Assembly (NCBI GenBank): GCA_039024435.1
Contig: JBCCQH010000019.1
Coordinates: 16,578 to 80,577 of the forward strand
DNA from: JBCCQH01 sp039024435
Lineage (GTDB): Bacteria; Bacteroidota; Bacteroidia; J057; JADKCL01
Length of the DNA: 64,000 nt
Direction: 5' to 3'
The translations under genes were made by a program, and so were the position numbers. Below are positions 54,078 to 61,970 of this stretch, in pieces (within the stretch, counting starts at the first letter, position 1; the number at the start of each line of letters is the position of its first letter). The notes under the pieces were generated by a model. That model worked only from the letters and a program-made list of their open reading frames with translations. It was not told where the DNA came from and ran no database searches.

Positions 54078-54785
54078 ATGGCCACTGTCGAAGAACTATA
54101 CGAAAACAAGGCATCGGGCGTCGATTACTACGGCTTGACCCGGCGGGATGTCGTGGCGTTTTTGGCGCGCTACGTGCAGGAGTCCGGTCATCCATTGGAA
54201 AATGTCCTGGAAATCGGCTGCAGCAGCGGGGGCACAGGGAAGCTGATCAAGGAAAAGTTTGGTACCGAATTCTACGCGGGATTGGAACTGATGCCGGATG
54301 CGGTGTCCGCCGCCAAGCAAAATATCGATTGGGCGGAACAGGGCAACGTCGAAGAGATGATCGCGCAGCAAGCCCTGGACCGGATTCCAGCCAAAGGCTA
54401 CGATGCCATCCTTTACCTGGATGTGCTCGAACACCTGTACAATCCCTGGAAGGTGGTGGAAGCGACCAAGCACCTGCTCAAGCCGGGGGGCGTGATTGTG
54501 GGCAGCATTCCGAATGCCGGGAATCTGTACGTGCTGTGGAAGATCATGCGCGACCGATTTGAGTACGACGAGGATGGGCTATTGGACCGGACCCACATCC
54601 GCTTTTTTACCCTGCACACCATCAAAAAAATGCTCGATCCGCACTACCGGATCGCGGCGCTGGACTCAAATCGGAATACTTGGTCGACGATGAATAAGTA
54701 CCAGCGTTTTTTCTACCTGCTGACCCTGGGCCGCTGGAAGCGATTGTTCATTCGGCAGTACCTTTTCATTGCGACCAAAAAGTAG
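54078..54785 (+). CDS. SAM-dependent methyltransferase
   Basis: A 235-residue class I methyltransferase. The SAM site is VLEIGCSSGGTGKLIKEKFG; the acidic strand end is GLELMPDAVSAAK; YDAILYLDVLEHLYNPWKVV and LLKPGGVIVGSIPNAGNLYV are motifs of the Methyltransf_11/23 type used on sugars. RTHIRFFTLHTIKKML is typical of glycan-cluster members. It starts one base after the preceding stop, so the genes are coupled. It probably methylates a sugar or lipid carrier of the glycan. Confidence 0.87.
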   Translation: MATVEELYENKASGVDYYGLTRRDVVAFLARYVQESGHPLENVLEIGCSSGGTGKLIKEKFGTEFYAGLELMPDAVSAAKQNIDWAEQGNVEEMIAQQALDRIPAKGYDAILYLDVLEHLYNPWKVVEATKHLLKPGGVIVGSIPNAGNLYVLWKIMRDRFEYDEDGLLDRTHIRFFTLHTIKKMLDPHYRIAALDSNRNTWSTMNKYQRFFYLLTLGRWKRLFIRQYLFIATKK

Positions 54786-54796
54786 ATCCACTGACT

Positions 54797-55732
54797 ATGG
54801 GCGAACTGGGCAAGGACATTCAGAAAGTACTCGTGACCGGCGGGGCGGGCTTCATCGGCTCAGCGATCATCAAAGAGTTGCTCGGCCGCGGGGTGGAGAT
54901 CGCGGTCATCGACGATCTGAGTTTCGGAAAGCGGGAACTGGCGCCGGTGCCGGATGCTTATTTTCACAAGCTGGATATCCGGGATGGAGCGGGAGTGGAA
55001 AAGGTCATGCAGGATTTTCGACCGGACTGGGTCGTACATTTGGCGGCGGTGCATTTCATTCCCTGGTGCAATCAGCATCCGTACGCTTCGGCGGACATCA
55101 ATATCCGCGGGACGATGCAGGTGCTCGATGCGGCGCGGCAACTGCCGGATTTGCGGGGGGTTTTCTTTGCTTCGACTGCGGCAGTTTATCCGATTTACGA
55201 TGAGGCGGTGACCGAAGCCCATCCGCTCGGTCCGCTGGACATCTACGGCCTCGCAAAGCTCACCGGGGAGCGCCTCTGTCAGGAATTTAACCTCGCGACC
55301 GGGGTGCCGACGGTTGCTTGTCGCTTTTTCAATGCTTTCGGTCCGAATGAGACGAATCCGCACTTGATTCCCGAAATTGCGGAGCAGATCAATTCGGGGG
55401 CCCGCGTGTTGCGCCTCGGCAACCAGAAGCCCAAGCGGGATTTCATCCACACGAGTGACATGGCGCGGGCGGTGGCGGCATTGCTGGAGAAGTTTGCCCA
55501 AGGCTTCGACACCTTCAATCTGGGTCGGGGCATCGAGTACAGCGTACTCGAGATTGTGGATGCCTTCGCCGAGGCGCTCGGGGAAACGGTCACGGTAGAA
55601 ACCGATCCGGCCAAGGTCCGCAAGACAGATCGGTTGCACCTGCTGGCGGACATCCGCAAGTTGAAAGCATTTACCGGTTGGGCCCCGCAAGTGGGGATTG
55701 CGGAAGGGATTGCGACGCTGATTGAGAGGTGA
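54797..55732 (+). CDS. NAD-dependent nucleotide-sugar epimerase/dehydratase
   Basis: A 311-residue extended SDR, last of the operon. The Rossmann motif is VTGGAGFIGSAI; the catalytic triad is Ser/Thr in FFASTAAVYP plus YGLAKLTGE with Tyr and Lys. FFNAFGPNETNPHLIPEI and RDFIHTSDMARAV are conserved in UDP-glucose 4-epimerase-like enzymes. The product sugar cannot be fixed from sequence alone; UDP-galactose-type interconversion is the closest. It supplies activated sugar to the two transferases upstream. Confidence 0.88.
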   Translation: MGELGKDIQKVLVTGGAGFIGSAIIKELLGRGVEIAVIDDLSFGKRELAPVPDAYFHKLDIRDGAGVEKVMQDFRPDWVVHLAAVHFIPWCNQHPYASADINIRGTMQVLDAARQLPDLRGVFFASTAAVYPIYDEAVTEAHPLGPLDIYGLAKLTGERLCQEFNLATGVPTVACRFFNAFGPNETNPHLIPEIAEQINSGARVLRLGNQKPKRDFIHTSDMARAVAALLEKFAQGFDTFNLGRGIEYSVLEIVDAFAEALGETVTVETDPAKVRKTDRLHLLADIRKLKAFTGWAPQVGIAEGIATLIER

Positions 55733-55885
55733 GGGGACTGCCTTAGGTGGTCTGGGCGGACGGAAAGCGCAGGGGGAGCGAACTTCTTCACGGCAACATT
55801 CTACCCAACAAGTTCGTTTTACGATTACCGGCGAGAGCGCCATTGTGGGAACTCAGGATTGTCTAATTCTCCATTTTTGGCTTTC
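55733..55885. other. Spacer after the glycan operon
   Basis: Non-coding DNA between the epimerase stop and MITE-like copy 5. No hairpin with a T-run was found. Confidence 0.45.
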
Positions 55886-56053
55886 TAAGAGGCGGTTCAA
55901 AATTGGTTTGTGAAATTTGCTAGCGCAGATTTTTTTATCTCTCAAAGCTCATTTTGGAGTCCATAGCCAAAGCTATGGGCGAGAAAATAGCGGAAGAGAG
56001 GCGGAAAAAGATGCCATAGCAAAATCACAGGATTAAATTTAAACCGCCTCTTA
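55886..56053 (-). mobile_element. MITE-like element, copy 5 (reverse, best-kept ends)
   Basis: 168 bp bounded by TAAGAGGCGGTTCAAAATT and AATTTAAACCGCCTCTTA, giving near-perfect terminal inverted repeats that end in TA on both sides. The internal palindrome CCATAGC/GCTATGG is intact. It sits 41 bp before the start of the Panacea antitoxin gene, so it probably holds or replaces that gene's promoter. Confidence 0.85.
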
Positions 56054-56094
56054 ATTCTTGGTTTCTGTCGATACCACTTTGAATCGCCGCGCCC

Positions 56095-56724
56095 ATGAGC
56101 ACCACCGAACAGCAACACGACTCGATCCAAAGCCTGCAAATGCTGGTCAAGTATTTGATCATTGCCTCGCGGAATGCCCCCACTGCGATTTCGGACACAA
56201 AGCTTTACAAGCTGTTTTACTTCATTGATTTCGGCCACCTCGCAATCCAGGGCAATCGAATTACCTCATTTCTTTATTTCAAGTTACCGCACGGACCGGT
56301 GCCGGACTCGCTGAATTTCTTGCTGGAAATCATGGAATCCGATGAATTGATCAACAAAAAGCTCCACCAGGGATCGAAAGGCAAGTGGCATACCTACACG
56401 GTGAGTGAAGCGCGGATTGATCTGACTCCTCATTTCTCTGCGGTGGAACTCCAAACCATCGAAGCGACCACAAGGGCCTTGTCCGGCGTGGGGGCGGCCG
56501 ATTTATCCACGATTTCGCATTGGCAGTATTCGTGGATTACTTCTGCTTTGAATAAGCCCATCGATTTTGCCCTGGCCAAAGACTGCGAATTCCCCTGGCT
56601 TGGGCATTATGGAATTGACGGAGACGAGGATTACAATCGGGAAACGATGCGCCTGCGACAACAGTTTGCCAAGCCAGGTCTGGAAACGAAGCTGAAGCAG
56701 TTGAAAAACCTGGATTTTGCATGA
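56095..56724 (+). CDS. Panacea-domain (DUF4065/SocA-like) antitoxin
   Basis: A 209-residue protein with the Panacea fold: DTKLYKLFYFIDFGHLAIQG, NRITSFLYFKLPHGPVPDSL and a helical C-terminal half. Panacea domains act as antitoxins for a variety of toxins, often in two-gene modules. Here the next frame overlaps the stop codon by four bases (ATGA), the usual arrangement, but that toxin frame contains two stop codons. The antitoxin frame itself is intact. A MITE-like copy lies directly upstream. Confidence 0.87.
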   Translation: MSTTEQQHDSIQSLQMLVKYLIIASRNAPTAISDTKLYKLFYFIDFGHLAIQGNRITSFLYFKLPHGPVPDSLNFLLEIMESDELINKKLHQGSKGKWHTYTVSEARIDLTPHFSAVELQTIEATTRALSGVGAADLSTISHWQYSWITSALNKPIDFALAKDCEFPWLGHYGIDGDEDYNRETMRLRQQFAKPGLETKLKQLKNLDFA

Positions 56725-57143
56725 GGGTTTTTGCCACTCAGGTATTCCTCAAGGCACTGCGCAAGTTGGCCAAAAAGAAAAATCACTACCGTTCGCTACG
56801 CAGTGATTTTGGTTCATTTCTGCATGCTTGTGCGTAGGCAGAAGACCTTCTGAAACAAAGCAAGCCCATTGTCGTCTAAACTTCTGAGGACCGAAATGTC
56901 ATTGCCAAAACCCGTTGCGGAAATTCGTCCCGTGGGGCAGGCAAGCGGGGCGGTTACCGATTTATTTCGGCGATTGACCTCGCCCCAAATGCTGTTCTTT
57001 TGCTGTATGTCTATCCCAAAACTGGTCCGGAAAAGTGCGATAACCTCTCTGATTCCGAAGTAGAAGACTTGATTGATTCGGCCTTGGAGGGCGAGATTGT
57101 GAAAATGCAGTTGGTTCCCGAATTACAAGCGGGGCAAGACTAA
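56721..57143 (+). pseudogene. RelE/HigB-like toxin with two in-frame stop codons
   Basis: From the ATG at 56721 a single frame of 140 codons runs to TAA at 57141, broken only by TAG (56835-56837) and TAA (56877-56879). The pieces join as RelE/HigB-type sequence: start MRVFATQVFLKALRKLAKKK; middle RNVIAKTRCGNSSRGAGKRG then GYRFISAIDLAPNAVLLLYV; end YPKTGPEKCDNLSDSEVEDL. The GAGKRGGYR and LLYVYPKT blocks match the HigB-2/RelE family core. No frameshift is needed. It overlaps the antitoxin stop by four bases. Both stops must be bypassed for a toxin to be made, so it is most likely inactive. Confidence 0.75.
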
Positions 57144-58486
57144 CGGTCATCCCCCCGCGCGGTAATCTTTGCCATGCAGTGCAAGGACCCACCATTGTAA
57201 AAGCTGTAGGTGCGGAAACGGCCTTTTACCACCACTACTTCGAAGCCTTGGGCGGTGTAGATTTCGATGGCTTTTTGCTGCCAGGGGGCGTACTCCGGGG
57301 CGGGCGCACCGCCTTCGGGTCCGGTGTAGTCCGGGAGAAAAACCGTCGTTTTGCCCCGCTCACTTTGCAAGAGTACCTGGTTGAAAGACAGCAACTTGTT
57401 GATGACCGTGCGCTCGGGATTGATGCCCACAAACAGCAGCGGGATTCGGACCACCCGGAAGGGCAAACCCGCCGGAGTGGTTTGCCCGGCAAAATAGCGG
57501 GCGGCTTCTTCCAGGCCCCGGGCCATCAGTTGCAAGATGTTTGCGCTGGACCGATCCGTTTGTGGCGCGTACAACTCCAATTGACCCACAAAGATGAGTT
57601 CGTAGCGTTCGCCGCTCTGGGGGTCCACCTGCGGCCCCGCCGGCGTGAGGTAGAAGTCCACGTGGAAAGCGGGCTGGCGTTTGCCCTGCTGGAAATAGGG
57701 ATACGAAGGAATATCGGAACTGGTCCCAGTCCAAAAAATCTTCTTCACCCCCAATTGCCGCCGCAATTGCTCGGTGATCGCTTCCTGTTCGTAACCGCCG
57801 GAAGGCAGGGCCCCGCCGACCTCCAACAATGGATTGTTTTGGTTGTCGAGGTAGGTGTCCTGGCCCACGATGGCGTAGTCCGGTTGGGGCAGCAGATTGC
57901 CACCCACCAGATTCAGCCGGGTGGGATACACCAGGCGCAGGTCGTGTGGTTCCCCATTGGCGATGGCCCCGGCCACAAACGAATAGGAGAAGGCCACCGG
58001 GGAAACCACCGAAGACAGCATCGTTAGAAAATCCGGCCCGTAATCGAGTGCGATGAAGGGATCCTGACCAAAAATGCTCGGAAATTGCAGGGAATCGCAG
58101 TCCACGCATTTCTGACAAGTAGGCGTATTCGGTATGCCCTGGCGCAGCAAAGCACACATTTCATCGGTACTGAGCATCCGCAGGTCCAGGCGTGAACCCG
58201 GGGGAACGGCCGCCTGCACCTGGGTCGCAAACGAGGCAACCTGCGTCCGAAAGGCCGCTTCCTGAATGCCGAGTTGCGCCGCCCGCGGGATATCAAACGT
58301 AACCAGAATGATGTAATGGACCGGTTGTCCCCGCAGGGCAGCAAAAATTCCCTGGTAGTTCTCCAGAACCGCTTGAATCGTATCCTGATCTTTCAGGGTA
58401 TCGAGCAGAAAAAGCTGAGAAATGCGGGGTCCAGCCGTGGCTACCGGCCGGAACCCCGAAGATGATGATGGATTATTCAACGTCAA
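57140..58486 (-). CDS. Pentein-superfamily enzyme (PAD/agmatine-deiminase-like), divergent
   Basis: A 448-residue soluble protein with no signal peptide. The C-terminal ~260 residues carry pentein motifs in the right order: VGGNLLPQPDYAIVGQDTYL (GGN, about 195-197), AFHVDFYLTP (catalytic His in HxD, H275), KLLSFNQVLL ... TTVFLPDY, and NGGSLHCMAK with the nucleophile Cys at 437. Such enzymes deiminate or transfer guanidino groups (arginine, peptidyl-arginine, agmatine). The N-terminal ~140 residues are unfamiliar and include a CxxCxxC motif (TCQKCVDCD). The Cys lies very close to the C-terminus, unlike most relatives. It overlaps the upstream gene by 14 bp, so the two are coupled. Confidence 0.75.
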   Translation of the reverse strand: MTLNNPSSSSGFRPVATAGPRISQLFLLDTLKDQDTIQAVLENYQGIFAALRGQPVHYIILVTFDIPRAAQLGIQEAAFRTQVASFATQVQAAVPPGSRLDLRMLSTDEMCALLRQGIPNTPTCQKCVDCDSLQFPSIFGQDPFIALDYGPDFLTMLSSVVSPVAFSYSFVAGAIANGEPHDLRLVYPTRLNLVGGNLLPQPDYAIVGQDTYLDNQNNPLLEVGGALPSGGYEQEAITEQLRRQLGVKKIFWTGTSSDIPSYPYFQQGKRQPAFHVDFYLTPAGPQVDPQSGERYELIFVGQLELYAPQTDRSSANILQLMARGLEEAARYFAGQTTPAGLPFRVVRIPLLFVGINPERTVINKLLSFNQVLLQSERGKTTVFLPDYTGPEGGAPAPEYAPWQQKAIEIYTAQGFEVVVVKGRFRTYSFYNGGSLHCMAKITARGDDR

Positions 58487-58928
58487 TGCATTGTGCTTCG
58501 TCTACTTGCTGTTCGGTAAAGCAGGGCGGCGTATTTGAGTTGTAGCCGATCTTGAGGGCAGAGTCGGCCAGTTGCAACCCGATAAAGCACTCGGAGAGGT
58601 CCCAGGTGTCCTTGATCTTGAAGTCGCGGAAATCGGAAACCCCGATGCCCGAACGCTGGCTGATGCCGAAGCATTGCAAACCGGAGTGGTTCAACTGTTT
58701 GTTGAAACTGTAGGAACTGATCGCCGCTCCGGGATCTTCTACCTCATACTCATCGGTACTGTTAATCGAAATTTTGAGGAGGGAGCCGGAGTTGTACACC
58801 TTGTCCCCCACCGTGGAAGATACCACTAGGGCATTGGCCCCCGAATCATAAACCATCGTGGTGGTCGCGACGGGATCAGTGTCGACAGTTGCGGTGGCGT
58901 CCGCTCGGTTTTGAGAATTGCTTTCCAT
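58473..58928 (-). CDS. Unrecognised small protein, middle gene of the pentein cluster
   Basis: A 151-residue acidic protein rich in Ser, Thr, Asp and Asn with four Cys (QCFGI, SECFIG, PPCFTEQQ, AQCIDVE). It has no signal peptide and reads as a beta-sheet domain (MVYDSGANALVVSSTVGDKV, NSGSLLKISINSTDEYEVED). No family recognised. The ATG at 58928 is chosen; the upstream extension of 48 codons has unrelated composition. Its end overlaps the start of the pentein gene, so it could be a partner, substrate or regulator. Confidence 0.7.
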   Translation of the reverse strand: MESNSQNRADATATVDTDPVATTTMVYDSGANALVVSSTVGDKVYNSGSLLKISINSTDEYEVEDPGAAISSYSFNKQLNHSGLQCFGISQRSGIGVSDFRDFKIKDTWDLSECFIGLQLADSALKIGYNSNTPPCFTEQQVDEAQCIDVE

Positions 58929-59068
58929 AAATGATTGGGATTTAAGTATTGTGATTGGTGACCGGGAACAACGATGGGTAACTGAAGCACTCGTCCCTGG
59001 CGAAAATACAAAATTTGTTTGCGGTGAAAAATGCGGCCGTGTGCCCGGATCCAGCACACGGCCTTTCG

Positions 59069-59476
59069 TCAATAGTTCCCGGACATATCCAGCAGCAACA
59101 CTTGGATGGAAGCCGCACCCGGGCTCAGGTTGGTTACGGTCAGTCGGTCAGAATGAAAGTTGGTTGTGCAGGTCCACTGCTTGTCGGGTCCGTTAGCCAG
59201 TAAGGTATAGGTGCCGTCCCATTCGCTGCCAGAGACCAGCATAAAGGTGGCCTTCTGGTGGCTTGAACAGTTGGTAATGCGGAGCATACTCCGGCCTGCG
59301 GAAGTTTGCGGGCACCGGGCACACTCATCGTTGGAGAGTTCTAGGGGCTCGTTGTAACGCAATGAGACGGGCTGCATTCCCTTTCCCTGATGTGAATGCA
59401 TATCCATAGATGTAATTCGTCTTCGGGGCCGTGCTTGCGGATGGTTCTTTGTCGTATGTCCCCGATTGATGTTCAT
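59069..59476 (-). CDS. Unrecognised small protein, first gene of the pentein cluster
   Basis: A 135-residue protein with a basic Arg/His/Asn-rich N-terminus (NINRGHTTKNHPQARPRRR) and a beta-type C-terminal part with a CxxC pair (DECARCPQ) and two further Cys (ITNCSSHQKATFML, WTCTTNFHSDRLTVTNL). No signal peptide. No family recognised. It lies 140 bp before the middle gene on the same strand, so all three may share one transcript. The Arg-rich head could be a substrate for a deiminase, which is speculation. Confidence 0.65.
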   Translation of the reverse strand: MNINRGHTTKNHPQARPRRRITSMDMHSHQGKGMQPVSLRYNEPLELSNDECARCPQTSAGRSMLRITNCSSHQKATFMLVSGSEWDGTYTLLANGPDKQWTCTTNFHSDRLTVTNLSPGAASIQVLLLDMSGNY

Positions 59477-59777
59477 GTTGTTTTGTTCTTGTTTTGTGTT
59501 GGAACAAAAGAAGCCCCCCCAGCCCAAAAGCCGAAACAAGGATTTGTAGAAATTTGGAAGTCAGTTGGGGGGAGGTTGTGGATTGAGGGCGAGACAAAGT
59601 GCTGTTTGTCAGCTAGGTACACCCGGTCGGAAGCGGCTTGCATTTCCGGTTAAAATCGGAAGTCAGTCGTGACATTTGTGGTGGATTTATTTCGGAAAAT
59701 GCCCGGCGGGGGCGCCTACTTTCCGATGGCCCAATTGGGATTCGCACTTTTCGCTGGGAGTTGCGACCTTTGCCCCA

Positions 59778-60785
59778 ATGCAAAACCCCGGTAGGCGGAT
59801 CGACCTGGACACGGCAGTCATATTGTTGCGGGAGGGCAAAGTAGTCGCCTTGCCCACGGAGACGGTGTACGGGCTGGGATGCCGGGCCAGTGATCCGGCC
59901 GCCATTGCCGAGGTGTACCGCATCAAGCAGCGTCCGGTAGACAACCCACTTATTTGCCACGTCTCTTCCCCCCAAATGATGTTCCGCTACGTCACGGCGC
60001 CGGCTCCCTGGCTCATTCATCTTTTGGGCGCATTTGCCCCGGGACCGATCAGCTTTTTGTTGCCGCTGAATGCGGGGGCGGGCCAATCGCTGCGGGCGGC
60101 GACCGGGGGGCGACCCGGAGTGGTCATGCGGCTCCCGGCCCATCCCCTGACCCAAAAAATTATCCGTGAATTGGATGCGCCGATTGCGGCACCCAGTGCA
60201 AATACTTCGGGCAAGGTCAGCCCGACCACTGCGCAAATGGTGATTGACGATTTGGGGGAAAAGATTGCCGGTGTCCTCGACGGAGGGGATTGTCGGGTCG
60301 GCATTGAATCGACAATCCTCGACGTGCGGGAAGCGCACCGGGTTCGGATTCTGCGCCCGGGGACCATCGGTGAGGCCGACCTCCGCATGGTGTTGGCGCA
60401 CCGTTTTCCTGGGATTGAGGTAGCAGCGGAAGCGTCGGCCGGGGAAGTTGTTCCCGGCAGCAAATACACACACTACGCTCCAGAAACACCCGTCTATTGG
60501 ATTGAGAAGGCGGAGGTGGACCGATATGCCCACCGCACCGACGGGGTGCTCGTAGGGCTGAGTGAGGACTTGCCTGCGGAAGGCAGGGCGATCCGCGTGG
60601 ATCTGGGAAGTCTGCGGACCTCTCCCGAGAGGGTCGCGTATGCGCTGTACCGGAACATAAAATCCCTGGATACCCTGCCGGTGGAGCGTGCCTGGCTCAT
60701 TCGCTTCGACCCGGGGAAGGAGTCAATCGCCCGTGCGGTGATGAATCGACTGGAAAAGGTTGCCCGGACTTCATCGCCCTCCTAA
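59778..60785 (+). CDS. sua5: Threonylcarbamoyl-AMP synthase (Sua5 type)
   Basis: A 335-residue enzyme that makes threonylcarbamoyl-AMP from threonine, bicarbonate and ATP for the t6A modification of tRNAs. The YrdC domain covers about 1-210: VVALPTETVYGLGCRASDPAAI, RIKQRPVDNPLICHV, VMRLPAHPLTQKII, APSANTSGKVSPTTAQMV and STILDVREAHRVRILRPGTI. A C-terminal Sua5 domain (KYTHYAPETPVYWIE onward) makes it the long form. The ATG at 59778 begins the conserved part. A box close to TAnnTTTG (GACCTTTG) ends five bases before it. Confidence 0.93.
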   Translation: MQNPGRRIDLDTAVILLREGKVVALPTETVYGLGCRASDPAAIAEVYRIKQRPVDNPLICHVSSPQMMFRYVTAPAPWLIHLLGAFAPGPISFLLPLNAGAGQSLRAATGGRPGVVMRLPAHPLTQKIIRELDAPIAAPSANTSGKVSPTTAQMVIDDLGEKIAGVLDGGDCRVGIESTILDVREAHRVRILRPGTIGEADLRMVLAHRFPGIEVAAEASAGEVVPGSKYTHYAPETPVYWIEKAEVDRYAHRTDGVLVGLSEDLPAEGRAIRVDLGSLRTSPERVAYALYRNIKSLDTLPVERAWLIRFDPGKESIARAVMNRLEKVARTSSPS

Positions 60786-60822
60786 ATTGAATCATAGCTT
60801 GCTTTGTGATCGCCCCAAAACG

Positions 60823-60854
60823 AGCGAAAGCGCCGATCACTCGACGCTTTCGCT
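60823..60854. terminator. Hairpin between convergent genes
   Basis: Arms AGCGAAAGCG (60823-60832) and CGCTTTCGCT (60845-60854) around a 12-nt loop, midway between the Sua5 stop and the stop of the convergent Crp/Fnr gene. No T-run, so termination efficiency is uncertain. Confidence 0.55.
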
Positions 60855-60894
60855 AACACCCACTTGCTGCCATTTCTGGCAAAATCAGAAGGTT

Positions 60895-61575
60895 TTATGA
60901 GAGGACAGACAGATCACGAATGAGCAGTCTGTGGCGGTCATAATAAATTTGATTGGCGCCTTTGAGTTCGTTCAGTACGGAGGAAACCGTCTGCCGCGAA
61001 GTCGTGGTAAGATTGCCAATGTCCTGGTGCGTCAGGAAAGGACGCAGCAGCGTCTCGTATCCGACTTTGCGACCTTGCTTGCGGGCCGTGTCTTTCAGGA
61101 ATTCGATGATACGGGTCCGCGAATTCTTGAAGGTCAAGGCTTCTAAACGGCGCTCGGCCGAGTGCAGTTTCTGCGCGATTTGCGATGTGATTTTGAAGCT
61201 GATATCGGGATGGTTGCGCATGATGGCATTCACGTCGGCAGCTTTCAATTCCAGCACGATCACGGTATCATCCATTGCGGCGGCAAAGTCACGGCGACGG
61301 GATTCACCGAACACGGCCCCTTCCCCGAAAATTTCACCTTTGTGGATGAGGTTCTTCAAGACCTCTTTGTTCTCGTCCCCATACGTACCGATTTTGACTC
61401 GGCCTTCGGCGACGATAAACATGCGATCAGAGACGTTACCTTCGCGGTAAAGGACTTCGTTCTTTGACAATTCGATCTCGCGACCGGCTGTCTCGAACAA
61501 CTTGCGTTCTTCCTCCGTCAGCATATCGAGCAAGCTTTGGTAGGAAAATTCTTCTACGTTACCTTGGTTTTTCAT
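60895..61575 (-). CDS. Crp/Fnr-family transcriptional regulator
   Basis: A 226-residue protein. The cNMP-binding domain covers about 20-125 (EIELSKNEVLYREGNVSDRM, KIGTYGDENKEVLKNLIHKG, GEIFGEGAVFGESRRRDFAA); this cassette keeps FGE and a following Arg, so cyclic-nucleotide binding is more credible than for the regulator at 4693. The C-terminal HTH covers about 170-220 (FLTHQDIGNLTTTSRQTVSSVLNELK). The ATG at 61575 is used; an upstream ATG at 61596 would add seven residues. A full promoter lies 80-110 bp upstream. Confidence 0.9.
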   Translation of the reverse strand: MKNQGNVEEFSYQSLLDMLTEEERKLFETAGREIELSKNEVLYREGNVSDRMFIVAEGRVKIGTYGDENKEVLKNLIHKGEIFGEGAVFGESRRRDFAAAMDDTVIVLELKAADVNAIMRNHPDISFKITSQIAQKLHSAERRLEALTFKNSRTRIIEFLKDTARKQGRKVGYETLLRPFLTHQDIGNLTTTSRQTVSSVLNELKGANQIYYDRHRLLIRDLSVLS

Positions 61576-61653
61576 TGCTAAATAATAATTACCCAATGTT
61601 GATTAAAAAGAGGTGTAGCAGGTAAGTAGTGTGTGCGCGTTGTGATGACATTA

Positions 61654-61686
61654 CAAAAGTAATTTAGACGACAGTATTAATCAAGG
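61654..61686 (-). promoter_or_regulatory. Bacteroidota-type promoter of the Crp/Fnr gene
   Basis: On the minus strand a TTG at the -33 position is followed after 20 bp by TACTTTTG, an exact TAnnTTTG box. The leader to the ATG is about 70 nt. Confidence 0.65.
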
Positions 61687-61970
61687 GTTAGGGGTGGACA
61701 AATGGGTGGACAAATGGTGACTTACGGGCGATTTAAGGCCTTTTTTGCAAGATTTTTGGTGGACAGCCCCCAATTTTCGGTTTTTTCTGAATTTTGAGAA
61801 AGATTTTTACAGGGGGGACTTGAAATCGATTTTGGGGGTTTTGGGGCGCAGATTTTTTCGCCACCCAAAGCCCTGTCGGGCGCACTTGGTCCGATCCAAA
61901 ACGAACGACTCGGGGAAGAGCAACCGAGCAAAACTCCGGGTACAATTGCAGGACTGAATTTGGCTCCCAC

